DNA of 64,000 nt from Nitrosospira briensis (GTDB taxonomy: Bacteria; Pseudomonadota; Gammaproteobacteria; Burkholderiales; Nitrosomonadaceae). The notes under the pieces are model-generated. The model saw only the letters and a program-made list of their open reading frames with translations. It ran no database searches and was not told the DNA's origin. Shown one piece after another: positions 34,903 through 43,931 of the stretch. The stretch's first letter is position 1. Every line of letters begins with the position of its first letter. The DNA lies in the NCBI RefSeq assembly GCF_900115125.1, contig NZ_FOVJ01000006.1, positions 102,721 to 166,720 on the forward strand, written 5' to 3'. Both the position numbers and the translations under genes were made by a program.

Positions 34903-36129
34903 ATGCCTACGAATCTACTATCCGCTGCGGAATGCAAGAACGCCAATAGCAATGGAGCGAGCGTCCGCAAGCTCTCAGATGGTGATGGTCTTTATTTGTG
35001 GGTTTACTTGGATGGCCGCAAGTATTGGCGGATGCGCTACTGGCAGGCCGGCAAGGAAAAGTCCCTTTCCCTTGGAGTTTATCCAAGAGCTAGCCTGAGC
35101 GATGCGCGGAAAAAGCGCGACGAAGTACGCAAGCAACTGCAAGATGACCTTGATCCCTCCGCCGAGCGTAAAGCCGCGAATCTCCGGAAAAAGCTTGCCG
35201 CTGAAAACTCATTTGAAGCTGTTGCCCGAGAGTGGTACGGCAAGCAACTGCACACATGGGTGCCCCACCACGCCAGCGATGTAAAACGTCGCCTGGAAAA
35301 CAATATCTTCCCAATCCTCGGTAAGCGTCCCATTGACCAGATTGAAGCGCCCGAACTGCTCCAAGCCCTCCAAAAGATAGAAGAGCGTGGCGCATACGAC
35401 CTTGCTCACCGTGTGTTACAGGTTTGTGGGCAGGTATTCCGCTATGGCATTGCGACTGGCCGCTGTAGGCGCGATTTATCCACCGACCTCCGAGGTGCAC
35501 TAACACCGCACAAGAAAAAACACCAAGCGGCCGTTCGGCAAGAGGAACTGCCGGAACTGTTACGCGCGATAGCGAAGTATGACGAAACCGGCGATAAACA
35601 AACACGCCTTGCCCTGCAACTGCTGGCACAAACTTTTGTTCGTACCAACGAACTGATAGGTGCGGATTGGGCAGAGTTTGATCTAAACAACGCCTTGTGG
35701 ATTATCCCCGCCGGGCGCATGAAGATGAAAGCGGAGCATGTTGTGCCATTATCAAAGCAGGCGGTTTTCATTCTCACCGAACTAAAGAACATATCTGGTA
35801 GCAGCCGCTTGGTGTTTCCTGGTCGTAACCGAGACAAGCCCATCAGTAATAATACGATGCTGTTCGCCCTTTACCGTCTGGGATACAAAGGCAAGATGAC
35901 CGGACACGGTTTCCGCGCAGTGGCCTCTACCATTCTCAATGAAGCCGGCTTCAACCGAGATGTCATCGAGCGACAGCTTGCGCACTGCGAACGAAATGAG
36001 ATTAGAGGTGCTTATAACAGGGCGGAATACTTGCCCGAGCGCAAGCGCATGATGCAGTACTGGGCGGAGTATTTGGAGTCAGTGGAAGCGGGGGGCAACG
36101 TAATTCCGCTGCACCGCCATCTTGCATAA
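34903..36129 (+). CDS. int: Tyrosine recombinase (P4-type integrase) of element 2
   Basis: 408 residues with DUF4102-type N-terminal domain (LSDGDGLYLWVYLDGRKYW), core-binding domain (EREWYGKQLHTW-like) and catalytic domain. First Arg is in RTNELIGADW (instead of the common RPGEL), then HGFRAVAST (His-x-x-Arg), RQLAHCE, and YNRAEYLPER with Tyr. It would recognise tRNA-Ser. It is homologous to the integrase of element 1 (14194-15405), with matching order and spacing, but clearly diverged. It is followed by a 906-base gap and then the element's other genes. Confidence 0.92.
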   Translation: MPTNLLSAAECKNANSNGASVRKLSDGDGLYLWVYLDGRKYWRMRYWQAGKEKSLSLGVYPRASLSDARKKRDEVRKQLQDDLDPSAERKAANLRKKLAAENSFEAVAREWYGKQLHTWVPHHASDVKRRLENNIFPILGKRPIDQIEAPELLQALQKIEERGAYDLAHRVLQVCGQVFRYGIATGRCRRDLSTDLRGALTPHKKKHQAAVRQEELPELLRAIAKYDETGDKQTRLALQLLAQTFVRTNELIGADWAEFDLNNALWIIPAGRMKMKAEHVVPLSKQAVFILTELKNISGSSRLVFPGRNRDKPISNNTMLFALYRLGYKGKMTGHGFRAVASTILNEAGFNRDVIERQLAHCERNEIRGAYNRAEYLPERKRMMQYWAEYLESVEAGGNVIPLHRHLA

Positions 36130-37035
36130 TTGGCACATTTCGTTTCTATTGAGAGTGAGTCGTGAGATCGGCTCTCAGGAGCAAAGGACACGTCATAGTA
36201 CGGGAACCCTCCTGTCGTAAGGCTCCAGAGCTTTCCAGCTCCCCGCCATTGTCGCCTCTGCGCATTGCAATTTGATATCGTCGGCGTAGCGATCCAATTT
36301 CGGTTAGATTAGCAAACCCACTGAAAACCAGTTCTTTCCTATTCTTTGCCATTTCGGGCATGTGCTCATCTCCGTTGAATCCCTCGGATGCGATGCCCGA
36401 TGGTGAGAACGTATCCATCGTGACTTCTTTCAACCTCGTACCGGCGAGACACTCCAGCTAGCTTTCGTACCGGCGTCCGTCCGAATGCTTTCGATTGCCG
36501 AATGCTGGTACGGCTGAAATACAGAAGCACGCAATCATAGCTGTCATGCTTCTTCTCGCCGAACCGATTCAGTCGCTGATCAACAAGCAGCGGGATATAG
36601 CGCCGCGCGTACCGCACCTGAGGGCGCAAGTTTATTGCTGTGGCCGCTCGGTTGGCGACTTTCCAAACTCGTCGTCCAGTTCGTGAAAAAGCTTCTGTTG
36701 CCGCCCCCTCCTCGGCTTCCCGGCATTCATCCGCAAGCTTCCACTCTTTATCTTGGGGACGCTTTATTCAGAGATCGCGCCGGGCATTACGGCTAGTGTC
36801 AACGATAGTATTAGCCCAGCTTCTTGGCGAAATCGGCTTTCCGCGATCCTACCCCTGGCTCTACCTTTCTATATAAACAACATCCTTCTGCTAGTCTGGA
36901 CTGGATTTAAATGCATTATACGAAAACGTATTAAAAAACGTAATACGTTTTCGTATACAAGCACTTACTTTATGAAAATATGGTGACATCCTATTTTTAC
37001 CAGTCTAAAATCCTATCTGAAGTTGCCACGTTATT
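36130..37035. other. Gap with unrecognised minus-strand frame and long inverted repeat
   Basis: The minus strand has an open frame from about 36740 down to 36366 (…INLRPQVRYARRYIPLLVDQ…SYDCVLLYFSR), with no start near a ribosome site and no family I recognise. It may be a decayed gene. On plus the gap contains a 41-bp perfect inverted repeat at 36917-36957, listed separately. No other gene is supported. Confidence 0.4.
36917..36957. promoter_or_regulatory. Perfect 17-bp inverted repeat, probable operator
   Basis: TATACGAAAACGTATTA (36917-36933), then AAAAACG, then its exact reverse complement TAATACGTTTTCGTATA (36941-36957). Each arm contains the smaller palindrome TACG-N4-CGTA. It lies 79 bases before the start of the 398-aa gene, a position suited to an operator for a dimeric or tetrameric repressor. 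It is AT-rich and lacks a T run, so it is not a terminator. Confidence 0.6.
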
Positions 37036-38232
37036 ATGATGGGGGACATGGAAGATATGAAACCTTCGCCAATTTTTTCATTGAATGAATGGCTGCCGCT
37101 TGAGCAGGCAGCGAACCATCTTTCCTCTGTTATAGGTGCCACTGTGAGAACGGCGGATATACTGAGATTTGCCCTCGACGGCCATTTAAAGTTATCGGTT
37201 CGGTTTCCAAATTTCGCGACAGTAAAACGCGGTGAAATTATTCAATTCCCTCATTCCCAAATTGAAGCGTCTATAACAGCCGGGGTGTTACCGAGTGAGT
37301 TGAAATGGCAGATGCTACCCCCTACAGCCGCCAGATTCCTTGCCGATGTGCCTGAAGAAGCGGAGGGGCAACCGTTCTTCAAGATTAGAAATCTGAAGCT
37401 GGATGATGAGCGTTATGTCAAATTTGTTGGAAAGGTTAAAACTATTATCGGACTGTGGGATTTGCCGATGATTGGTGGTGAAATGATTGATGTCGAGGAG
37501 CGATATCAACAGCTGACCGGCGGCCCCAATCTCAATTTAGCGGCGATCGAAGGCGCGGTGGTTGAAGGACCTGACGGCGGGCTATGTCAACTACAGGAAC
37601 AATTCAGTGTCAAAGAATATTCGTCCGTTTGGGATCAAGAACACAGGGAATTGAAGCAACAAATAGCTGCTGCTGATATTCCCGAGGAAGAGGCCGAGAA
37701 ATTACTGGATTCGCACAAAAAAGAGAGAAAGCAGATTCTTCAAACGATGAAAGCGCTGTCTGAGGAAGATAGCTTTTATCCGGCAAGACGATTGCCAAAG
37801 GACAGCACCTTGGTTGTTCGTAGGGAAGTACTTATAGAATTTGAAAAATTTGTAAAACAACGCCAGTTAAACCCTTGTAACCCTGTGGACAATAACGCGC
37901 AACATCGCGTTCCGACCAATTCCTGCCAACCTGCCATTGCTCGCAAGATAATCCAGTACTTCAAAGTCAAATGTGATCCAGACGAAAACACCGAATGGTG
38001 GAAGGATAAGATGCGCGAAGCAAACCGCAACGGTTTGGCAGGATGCCGCGTCGGTGAAGGTAGGAAGGGGCCTGGAGGGTCGTCGTGGCGGCCTGATCAA
38101 ATTGCTGCATGGCTGTTGGATCGGCATGAAAAGGGTCACGAGGGGCTAAGCTCGGACGCCGCTGCAGCCGCCCTAAGGAGATTCCCCGGCTGTGACGAGG
38201 CAGCCACCGCTTTTTTTCAGTCTGACGAATAA
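37036..38232 (+). CDS. Element 2 protein of unknown function, 398 aa
   Basis: Soluble. An N-terminal EWLPLEQAANHLSSVIGATV region and DILRFALDGHLKLSVRF look like a helix-turn-helix-type module seen at the N terminus of various island proteins. The middle (IGGEMIDVEERYQQLTG) and a Lys/Glu-rich coiled-coil stretch (EHRELKQQIAAADIPEEEAE) are unrecognised. Three close ATGs (37036, 37048, 37057) could start it; the ribosome site is ambiguous. It is the first gene after the inverted repeat and so may be the gene regulated from it. Downstream is the TTGCCGTA repeat array. Confidence 0.55.
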   Translation: MMGDMEDMKPSPIFSLNEWLPLEQAANHLSSVIGATVRTADILRFALDGHLKLSVRFPNFATVKRGEIIQFPHSQIEASITAGVLPSELKWQMLPPTAARFLADVPEEAEGQPFFKIRNLKLDDERYVKFVGKVKTIIGLWDLPMIGGEMIDVEERYQQLTGGPNLNLAAIEGAVVEGPDGGLCQLQEQFSVKEYSSVWDQEHRELKQQIAAADIPEEEAEKLLDSHKKERKQILQTMKALSEEDSFYPARRLPKDSTLVVRREVLIEFEKFVKQRQLNPCNPVDNNAQHRVPTNSCQPAIARKIIQYFKVKCDPDENTEWWKDKMREANRNGLAGCRVGEGRKGPGGSSWRPDQIAAWLLDRHEKGHEGLSSDAAAAALRRFPGCDEAATAFFQSDE

Positions 38233-38244
38233 TCCCTCATTCAG

Positions 38245-38356
38245 TTGCCGTAAATTGCCGTAGCTAATTGCCGTAGCTGCAACACGGCAATTCAGCCCGA
38301 CCCGCACCTATCCTTGATCTCTTGCCGTTACTAACCATACGGCAACTTCACGGCAT
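38245..38356. repeat. TTGCCGT repeat array (possible origin or operator of element 2)
   Basis: Seven copies of the core TTGCCGT or its complement in 112 bases: 38245, 38255, 38268 (direct), 38283 (inverted), 38322 (direct, TTGCCGTTA), 38338 and 38349 (inverted). Direct copies are spaced 10 and 13 bp, about one DNA turn, so a protein could bind them in phase. The array lies between the 398-aa gene and alpA, beside the replication genes. It parallels the GTAAC array of element 1 in placement but uses another sequence. Confidence 0.55.
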
Positions 38357-38450
38357 GTAAAAAGTTGCGGGAATGCTCCGCTGCATTCCTCAACTGTACG
38401 GACAAGGCCAGTAACATGCGGAGCACCGGGCTTGTTCGTTAGGACAAATC

Positions 38451-38669
38451 ATGGCTGAACAACTGCGTTACTTTCTTCGACTTCCCAAGGTAATAGCCCT
38501 TTCAGGTCGCTCTCGCAGCTGGATATACGAAGCGATTCGTCGTGGAGAATTTCCCGCCCCCATTTCCATCGGTGCTCGATCTGTAGCATGGACAGAACAA
38601 TCAATAGCGGAATGGCAGGCACGTTGTATCGAGCAAAGCCGCAAAATGGCAGGTGGGGCGCAATCGTGA
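38451..38669 (+). CDS. AlpA-family helix-turn-helix regulator
   Basis: 72 residues with LRYFLRLPKVIALSGRSRSW, IYEAIRRGEFPAPISIGARS and VAWTEQSIAEW, the AlpA/excisionase-like pattern. It should regulate the element's early genes. Its TGA is overlapped by the GTG start of the next gene (GTGA), so it is translationally coupled to the replication protein. A similar gene, 13174-13425, occupies the same place in element 1. Confidence 0.85.
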   Translation: MAEQLRYFLRLPKVIALSGRSRSWIYEAIRRGEFPAPISIGARSVAWTEQSIAEWQARCIEQSRKMAGGAQS

Positions 38670-39097
38670 GTATTCATCATTTGCTGTCATTGCTCAATAA
38701 AGTCAAACGTACCGGGTCGGGCCGCTGGCTGGCCGCATGCCCGGCACACGATGATCGCAACCCTTCACTGGCTCTGCGTGAACTTGATGATGGACGCGTT
38801 TTGCTGCATTGCTTTGCCGGTTGTGCTGCTCACGAGATCGTCAGTTCTGTTGGATTGCAGCTAACTGATCTTTTTCCAGCAGGTGAGATCCAGGGTGGCA
38901 AGGGAAGACCGGAACGACGACCCTTTGCTGCTGCTGACATACTACGCTGCATTGCATTCGAGGCGCTTGTAGTCGCAGTGGCAGCCACGACGCGGCTAGC
39001 AGGCCCCCTCTCCGATACCGATCACAATCGTCTGATGCTGGCCGTCACCCGCATACACGAGGCATTGGCTGCTGGAGGGATTAGCGATGCTAAATGA
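38666..39097 (+). CDS. CHC2-type zinc-finger (primase-like) protein
   Basis: 143 residues starting at GTG (VSIHHLLSLLNKVKRTGSG). The pattern WLAACPAHDDRNPSLALREL then VLLHCFAGCAAHEIVSSVGL is a CPAH...CFAGC zinc ribbon as in DnaG-type and phage primases. The C-terminal half is helical and not recognised. The GTG overlaps the alpA stop and its own end overlaps the start of the next gene by 11 bases, so three genes are coupled. A longer frame starting at 38588 runs inside alpA and is not preferred. It probably primes replication of element 2. Confidence 0.8.
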   Translation: MSIHHLLSLLNKVKRTGSGRWLAACPAHDDRNPSLALRELDDGRVLLHCFAGCAAHEIVSSVGLQLTDLFPAGEIQGGKGRPERRPFAAADILRCIAFEALVVAVAATTRLAGPLSDTDHNRLMLAVTRIHEALAAGGISDAK

Positions 39098-40853
39098 CAC
39101 CTTGAAGTGGCAGAACAATCAGGTTGCCACACTGATTCCGCGTTATGAGCACGGCGCGAGTGGTAAGAACAATGCAGACAGCCAAACTAAAAAAGATGGC
39201 AAGGAGGATAAATCAACTGCAAATGCGCTGATTGAGCTCGCGGTGAGGCACTGCGAGTTTTTCCATGACGAACGCGGTGACGGGTATGCGGTTGTGACCG
39301 ACAACCAGGTGAGGCTTACCTTGGGGCTTCGCCGGAAGGAGTTCCGCCGCTGGCTTGCGGGCACTTTCTACAAAACAACGAAGCGAGCGGCAAACAATGA
39401 AGCCTTATCAACGGCACTGTCCGTTCTTGAGGCAATGGCGGCATATGACAACCCTCAGCTGGAATTATCCAACCGCTTCGCCATGCGTGATGGCGAGATA
39501 TACATCGACCTCGCGGACAAACGCTGGCGGGCGATAAAGGTAAGTGCTGCCGGATGGGAAATAGTGGATAAGCCGGCTATCATGTTTCGTCGATACCCAC
39601 ATCAACACGCGCTGCCTGATCCCGTTGGCGGAAGGAAGCTATCGGACATACACCAGCACCTCAGAATCAGGTCAAAAGACGATCAGTACATGATGGAGGC
39701 ATGGTTGGTCGCCTGTGCATTCCCAAACGTGCCCCGGCCTGCCATCACCTTCCACGGTCCGCAGGGCGCGAGCAAAACGACAACGGCGCGATGCATCAAA
39801 GCCCTTGTTGATCCAAGCCTGACAGGGTCGGTTGATCTGGGGAAATCGCCCGCAGACCTCGCACAAATTCTCGATCATCACGGCGTGCCGTGCTTTGATA
39901 ACCTGACCAGCATTCAGACATGGGCAGCAGATATGCTCTGTCGTGGGGTTACAGGTGGAGCGTTTACCAAGCGCGAATTGTATTCCGACAATTCGGACGT
40001 GATCCTGTCCTTCAAACGGCCCATCATTATCACAGGCATCAACATCCCAACTCATGCTCCCGATCTGCTCGATCGATTGCTCCTGATTGAGCTGGAGCGT
40101 ATTCCAGCCAACAAGCGCATGGACGAAACCACGTTCTGGACCAGGTTCAATGCGGATTTGCCACTGCTGTTTGGAGCGCTGCTGGACGCGATCGCAGGGA
40201 CGTTACGGCATCTCCCCACCATCAAACTTAGCAGGATGGCGCGGATGGCCGATTTTACGCGTATTGCTTGTGCGTATGCCGAATATGCGGGGATCGGTTC
40301 CAAGAAAATGCTCAGCATCATTATGAAACACGCTTCGCGCCAGACCGAAGAGGTACTGCAAGCTGATCCGGTCGCAACCGCCATTCTCAATTTCGTTAAA
40401 AAACAGGTTCGCTGGACAGGTACCGCGAGCGAATTGCTTAACTTGCTCAATGGGGCTACCCCCGGGCCCCGGCCTGAGAAGTGGCCTCGCCAAGCAAATA
40501 ACCTTACGCGTCAAATGAATGTGCTTCAGGCAACGCTGGAGGAGGCGGGTATCAGCGTCACCAGGCACAAGAAGGGCCGAAAGGGTGACAAACAAGTGAC
40601 GCTGGAATATAAGGCGAAATCATCGTCTGCATCGTCCGCTCCGTCCAACCCACCTATCGGTGGGAATTTGCCCGCTGATGGTAATTCAAATGTATCGTCC
40701 GTGAAGGACGATAAATGCGAGGATAAACACCTATCGACTGCAATATCGTCCGCGATCAAACCTAGCACTGGTACCGCTTCCGGCGATGCGGTCGGTAAGG
40801 ACGATAAACCCGGGGTGATTTCTAGAACATTGGCTGGATATGGTGCAGATTAA
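39087..40853 (+). CDS. P-loop helicase/ATPase, replication protein of element 2
   Basis: 588 residues. Walker A FHGPQGASKTTTARCI (about residues 222-237), Walker B VPCFDNLTSI (about 271-280), then an arginine-containing RPIIITGINIP and LLDRLLLIEL (arginine finger region). This is the superfamily-3/DUF927-type helicase layout. N-terminal residues 50-200 form an unrecognised domain. The C terminus is Ser/Lys/Asp-rich, disordered by composition. It works with the CHC2 protein. It differs in sequence from the element 1 ATPase. Confidence 0.75.
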   Translation: MLNDTLKWQNNQVATLIPRYEHGASGKNNADSQTKKDGKEDKSTANALIELAVRHCEFFHDERGDGYAVVTDNQVRLTLGLRRKEFRRWLAGTFYKTTKRAANNEALSTALSVLEAMAAYDNPQLELSNRFAMRDGEIYIDLADKRWRAIKVSAAGWEIVDKPAIMFRRYPHQHALPDPVGGRKLSDIHQHLRIRSKDDQYMMEAWLVACAFPNVPRPAITFHGPQGASKTTTARCIKALVDPSLTGSVDLGKSPADLAQILDHHGVPCFDNLTSIQTWAADMLCRGVTGGAFTKRELYSDNSDVILSFKRPIIITGINIPTHAPDLLDRLLLIELERIPANKRMDETTFWTRFNADLPLLFGALLDAIAGTLRHLPTIKLSRMARMADFTRIACAYAEYAGIGSKKMLSIIMKHASRQTEEVLQADPVATAILNFVKKQVRWTGTASELLNLLNGATPGPRPEKWPRQANNLTRQMNVLQATLEEAGISVTRHKKGRKGDKQVTLEYKAKSSSASSAPSNPPIGGNLPADGNSNVSSVKDDKCEDKHLSTAISSAIKPSTGTASGDAVGKDDKPGVISRTLAGYGAD

Positions 40854-40871
40854 CCTAGGAGAGGCTAAGTA

Positions 40872-41534
40872 ATGGCAAGCAGACGGAAAAAATCAGCCGC
40901 ACCTCCCAATTATGAGGGATATCCCCGAAAGGCAGTGGAGTGCGAAGATGGAAAAACCGGGGAGGAAAGGGGGCGCAAGTACGCAAGGTTCACAACCTCT
41001 CCAGAGCTTGCTGCGTACCGGGTAATTAACGGTGTCGAGCAAAACTCAGGCGTAGATAAAGGCATTGATGTTCCCACCTTGATGGAAACGTTGCGCCACC
41101 AGGCAAAGGCGGTGAATCGGGGGGACCTGGCGCAAGCAGAGGCGATGCTGATGAATCAGGCTACGGCGCTGCAAAGTCTGTTTGCGCGGCTGACAGAAAA
41201 AGCTTTTTTAGCCGCACAGCTTCCGCAATTTGAAGGTTTCATGCGAATGGCGCTCCGAGCACAGAATCAGTGCAGGGCAACACTAGAAACGTTGTCAACG
41301 ATAAAGAATCCTCCGATCGTTTATGCCAAGCAAGCGAACGTAACAACTGGACCACAACAGATCAATAATGGGGTTGGTTCACCTTCGCACACGCGAGAAA
41401 TCGAAAACGGGCAAATCCAACTATCAGTGGAAGACAATGAGCTACGAACGGACACCGGAACACCGGCGCTTACGGGCCGAGTTAATCAGGAAGTGGAAAC
41501 CATGGGAAAAATCCACCGGACCGAAAACTCCTGA
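40872..41534 (+). CDS. Hypothetical element protein, 220 aa
   Basis: A soluble protein of basic N terminus (MASRRKKSAAPPNYEGYPRK), a helical centre (DVPTLMETLRHQAKAVNRGD, LAQAEAMLMNQATALQSLFA) and an uncharged tail. Proteins with the LMNQATALQSLFA-type helical core are common in island genes near such helicases; their function is unknown to me. AGGAGAGG precedes the ATG by 9 bases. It overlaps the next ORF at its end. Confidence 0.6.
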   Translation: MASRRKKSAAPPNYEGYPRKAVECEDGKTGEERGRKYARFTTSPELAAYRVINGVEQNSGVDKGIDVPTLMETLRHQAKAVNRGDLAQAEAMLMNQATALQSLFARLTEKAFLAAQLPQFEGFMRMALRAQNQCRATLETLSTIKNPPIVYAKQANVTTGPQQINNGVGSPSHTREIENGQIQLSVEDNELRTDTGTPALTGRVNQEVETMGKIHRTENS

Positions 41535-41649
41535 AGGTAAGGCCGAGTCTGCCAAGCGTGGATATAAAGGTGGATGGCGGAAGCAAATGCGGGAAATACG
41601 GAGTGTTTTGCGAGGTCAGGAACGGGCGCGGCAGCACATGATGGAGTAG
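41437..41649 (+). CDS. Small basic protein, 70 aa
   Basis: MSYERTPEHRRLRAELIRKW continues with KPWEKSTGPKTPEGKA, a motif found in many small phage/island proteins with GPKTPEGK, of unknown function. It overlaps the end of the preceding gene in another frame; the ATG is at 41437. Basic and helical, so nucleic-acid binding is possible. A ribosome site is weak (AGTGGAAG). Confidence 0.55.
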   Translation: MSYERTPEHRRLRAELIRKWKPWEKSTGPKTPEGKAESAKRGYKGGWRKQMREIRSVLRGQERARQHMME

Positions 41650-41850
41650 AACGAGAGGGACGAGAAGCCCCAACAGGTGACATTAAAAAGAAACAGGACC
41701 CAAATCGGTTTAATTTAATTGATCTCTGTCGCCCGCCCTTATTGGAGCAGGTGGGCTGCTTTCCATTTTCCGCTGAGGGAGTAGGCCAGGTTGTTCCAGA
41801 AGGATCAAACCATCGGTGTCTCCTATCTGTAGCGGCCGGGTAGTAAATGG

Positions 41851-42420
41851 CTATTGACGGATAAGAAGCCAACCTAAAATGAAGCTTCCTGCAATAGTGC
41901 CGAATGCACCGAGGATAAAAATTAGCCAGCGATAAAAATACCAGCTATTGCGGCCTCCATTTGTAATTTCATTCTCCATAAACTGTGACACTGCTTCTTT
42001 ATTAAAAAGATTTTTCTGCTGATGCTCAGGGCCGCCAAGCTTATCCTGTATGTCGGCAAACCAGGGGTGCTCGATGGCAGAAGAGTACGTCTCATGCAAT
42101 CGCGCGGCATAGACGTAAAAGGAAACATACAGTCGGTAGTAGCGGCCTACAAGTCGATAGGTGATGTATGATACCGGTCCCATGAGTATAAGAAATATTG
42201 CTGCCAGGACCAGCGCGAGCCTCGATGCTTCTGGCGCTCCCTGAAGCTTGTCGAACGAGAATGCGGCAATGGCCAGCGAGGCAGCCAGAATTGTAGTTAG
42301 CAGGGTGAGCGAGTATTTTGTATGGGAGAAAAATAGTTGAAGTGAATTGAGCATGTTTTGACGGGAGAAATCCAACATCTCCTCGTGCCGAAGATCATGC
42401 GGCGGATCATTTTTTTTCAT
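41851..42420 (-). CDS. Membrane protein with three predicted spans, 189 aa
   Basis: Hydrophobic spans are at about residues 33-57 (YSLTLLTTILAASLAIAAFS), 66-88 (LALVLAAIFLILMGPVSYIT) and a C-terminal one (WLIFILGAFGTIAGSFILGW). The loop contains a conserved-looking RLHETYSSAIEHPW. N terminus is charged (MKKNDPPHDLRHEE). No signal peptide. Family unknown. It is on the opposite strand from the replication genes and is followed by the umuC remnant. Some antiphage systems use such small membrane proteins, but no partner is beside it. Confidence 0.6.
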   Translation of the reverse strand: MKKNDPPHDLRHEEMLDFSRQNMLNSLQLFFSHTKYSLTLLTTILAASLAIAAFSFDKLQGAPEASRLALVLAAIFLILMGPVSYITYRLVGRYYRLYVSFYVYAARLHETYSSAIEHPWFADIQDKLGGPEHQQKNLFNKEAVSQFMENEITNGGRNSWYFYRWLIFILGAFGTIAGSFILGWLLIRQ

Positions 42421-42489
42421 GGTTCCCCTATCACCATTAGGTTCGCTGCCAAAATAAACCCACTTGCTTAGTCGTGACAGGAACAGGCA

Positions 42490-43420
42490 CTAGTGTGCAT
42501 AAGCTACGGGCACATCGCTCCATCTTGTCGTGTAGCAGGGCGACATGTTTTCCCGCCGCACCCAGGGCTTTGGAGCGGCTGAGGAAAATACCGATACCGT
42601 ATTGCGGCCATAGCGCAGGTTCAAGGCATCAATCGCTTTCATCAATCCATCGGAGCGATTGCCGGTTCCATATTGGGCAAGCAACGAGCCCTGCATTGTC
42701 CGTATCTCACCGATATCGATGAGCATCACCCCAGCCTTATTATAGGCGTAGCCTGCGCGGTAGATTCTCTTGAGTCCAAACAAGGCGGCGCGCACCAGCA
42801 GGCGGGTATCCGAACTCTCGTTGGGCAAGGGCACAACGATGCTGTTGCTGTACCGGGGACCCTGCTCCCGGAAGCGGTTGGTCTGAAAGAATACCTGGAT
42901 GGCGCTGCACACCCCGTTCTGGCGGCGCAGTTTTTCGGCAGCGCTGCTTGCGTGGCCTGCGACGGACTCGCTCAGTTGTGGCAAGGCCCCGACCGGCTGG
43001 CCGAATGAGCGGGAAGCAATGATCTGTTTTCGGGGCGGGGCGACTTCTTCCAGCGCAGGCATGACAGCCCGCGCAACTCGTTGCCGGTGCGCTCCATCAC
43101 CACGCCGAATCTTGAGCGCAGCCAGCATGGTGGCGTATCGCGCAAGGCCTTGACCGTGCTGATCCCGCCCCGTGCAACTGCGACCCTATGCGCCGGCCCA
43201 CACCCCATACTTCCCCGACCTCTTTGCCAGAGAGCAATGCATCGGTCTCTGCCAGCGGCATGGCCGCCAGGTCGCAGACCCCATTGAACCCGGGTTGTTT
43301 CTTGGCAATATGATTGGCAAGCTTCGCCAGCGTCTTGGACGCGCCTATGCCCACGCACCGCTTCATAGTCTGACCACCGCTCATTTCCTTTATCCAACCG
43401 GTCATGAATGTTGAAGGCCT
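42490..43420 (-). pseudogene. umuC: umuC (DNA polymerase V subunit) pseudogene
   Basis: Two frames on the minus strand spell UmuC. One (43097-43477 frame) has CVGIGASKTLAKLANHIAKK and VWGVGRRI, the thumb/HhH area. After a frameshift the other (42490-43128) has RSFGQPV, SNSIVVPLPNES, RRAALFGLKRIYR-like and the C-terminal DUF4113 region (DALNLRYGRNTVSV, SPCYTTRW). The N-terminal catalytic palm is missing and a stop-laden join separates the frames. It cannot make a Y-family polymerase. It lies in the accessory part of element 2. Confidence 0.75.
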
Positions 43421-43559
43421 ACAGCGGTCTGCACTCGTCAGCCCCGGCAGTTCTTCCCAAGCCAGCGGTACCAACACGCCAAGTTCGGGAGGTGCACGAG
43501 CCCGCCCAGGCAGTGCTGTGGTGGTTCCCAGCCGTTTCGCAGGTAATCCATAAAGGCTT

Positions 43560-43690
43560 CATAGTTTTTTTGACAGTACGCGTCCTGCTTCTTTCAGCGG
43601 TAGAACGTCTGTTCCGAAATCCCCACCTTCCAGATCAGGTCCGCTACCGGCATCCCCACTCCGCCTGCTTAAATGCCCGCTCCGATCTGT
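43560..43690 (-). pseudogene. IS3-family OrfA remnant
   Basis: On the minus strand, one frame reads PVADLIWKVGISEQTFYR then a stop then KKQDAYCQKNY, the helix-turn-helix segment of IS3-family OrfA, with an upstream KQAE in a shifted frame. Frameshift and internal stop make it dead. It sits at the truncated 5' side of the umuC remnant, so an IS insertion probably destroyed that gene. The rest of 43478-43931 has no gene I can support. Confidence 0.6.
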
Positions 43691-43931
43691 TTTATTGAAC
43701 ATGGCTTATTCTTCATGGCAAACACGGCTTTTCAAGGTCAAGTTTGCCAAAAAACTCACTTTCAGTGTGGTCCTGAATTTCTAGGTCGGATCAGTATTTT
43801 CTCTTCTGGATTCCTGTTTCAACCAGGGCACGTCTTGGCTCGGCGCAAAACCCTCGAAGAGGAACAATTGGCTACGCCAGCGTCTTCTTATTGACGTGCA
43901 GCAGTGTGTCCCGGAGCAATTGTTGTGCTTT

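Noticed and set aside
36366..36629. Toxin gene of a toxin-antitoxin pair near the long inverted repeat
   Set aside because: The minus frame shows no RelE, BrnT or HicA motif and no start with a ribosome site.
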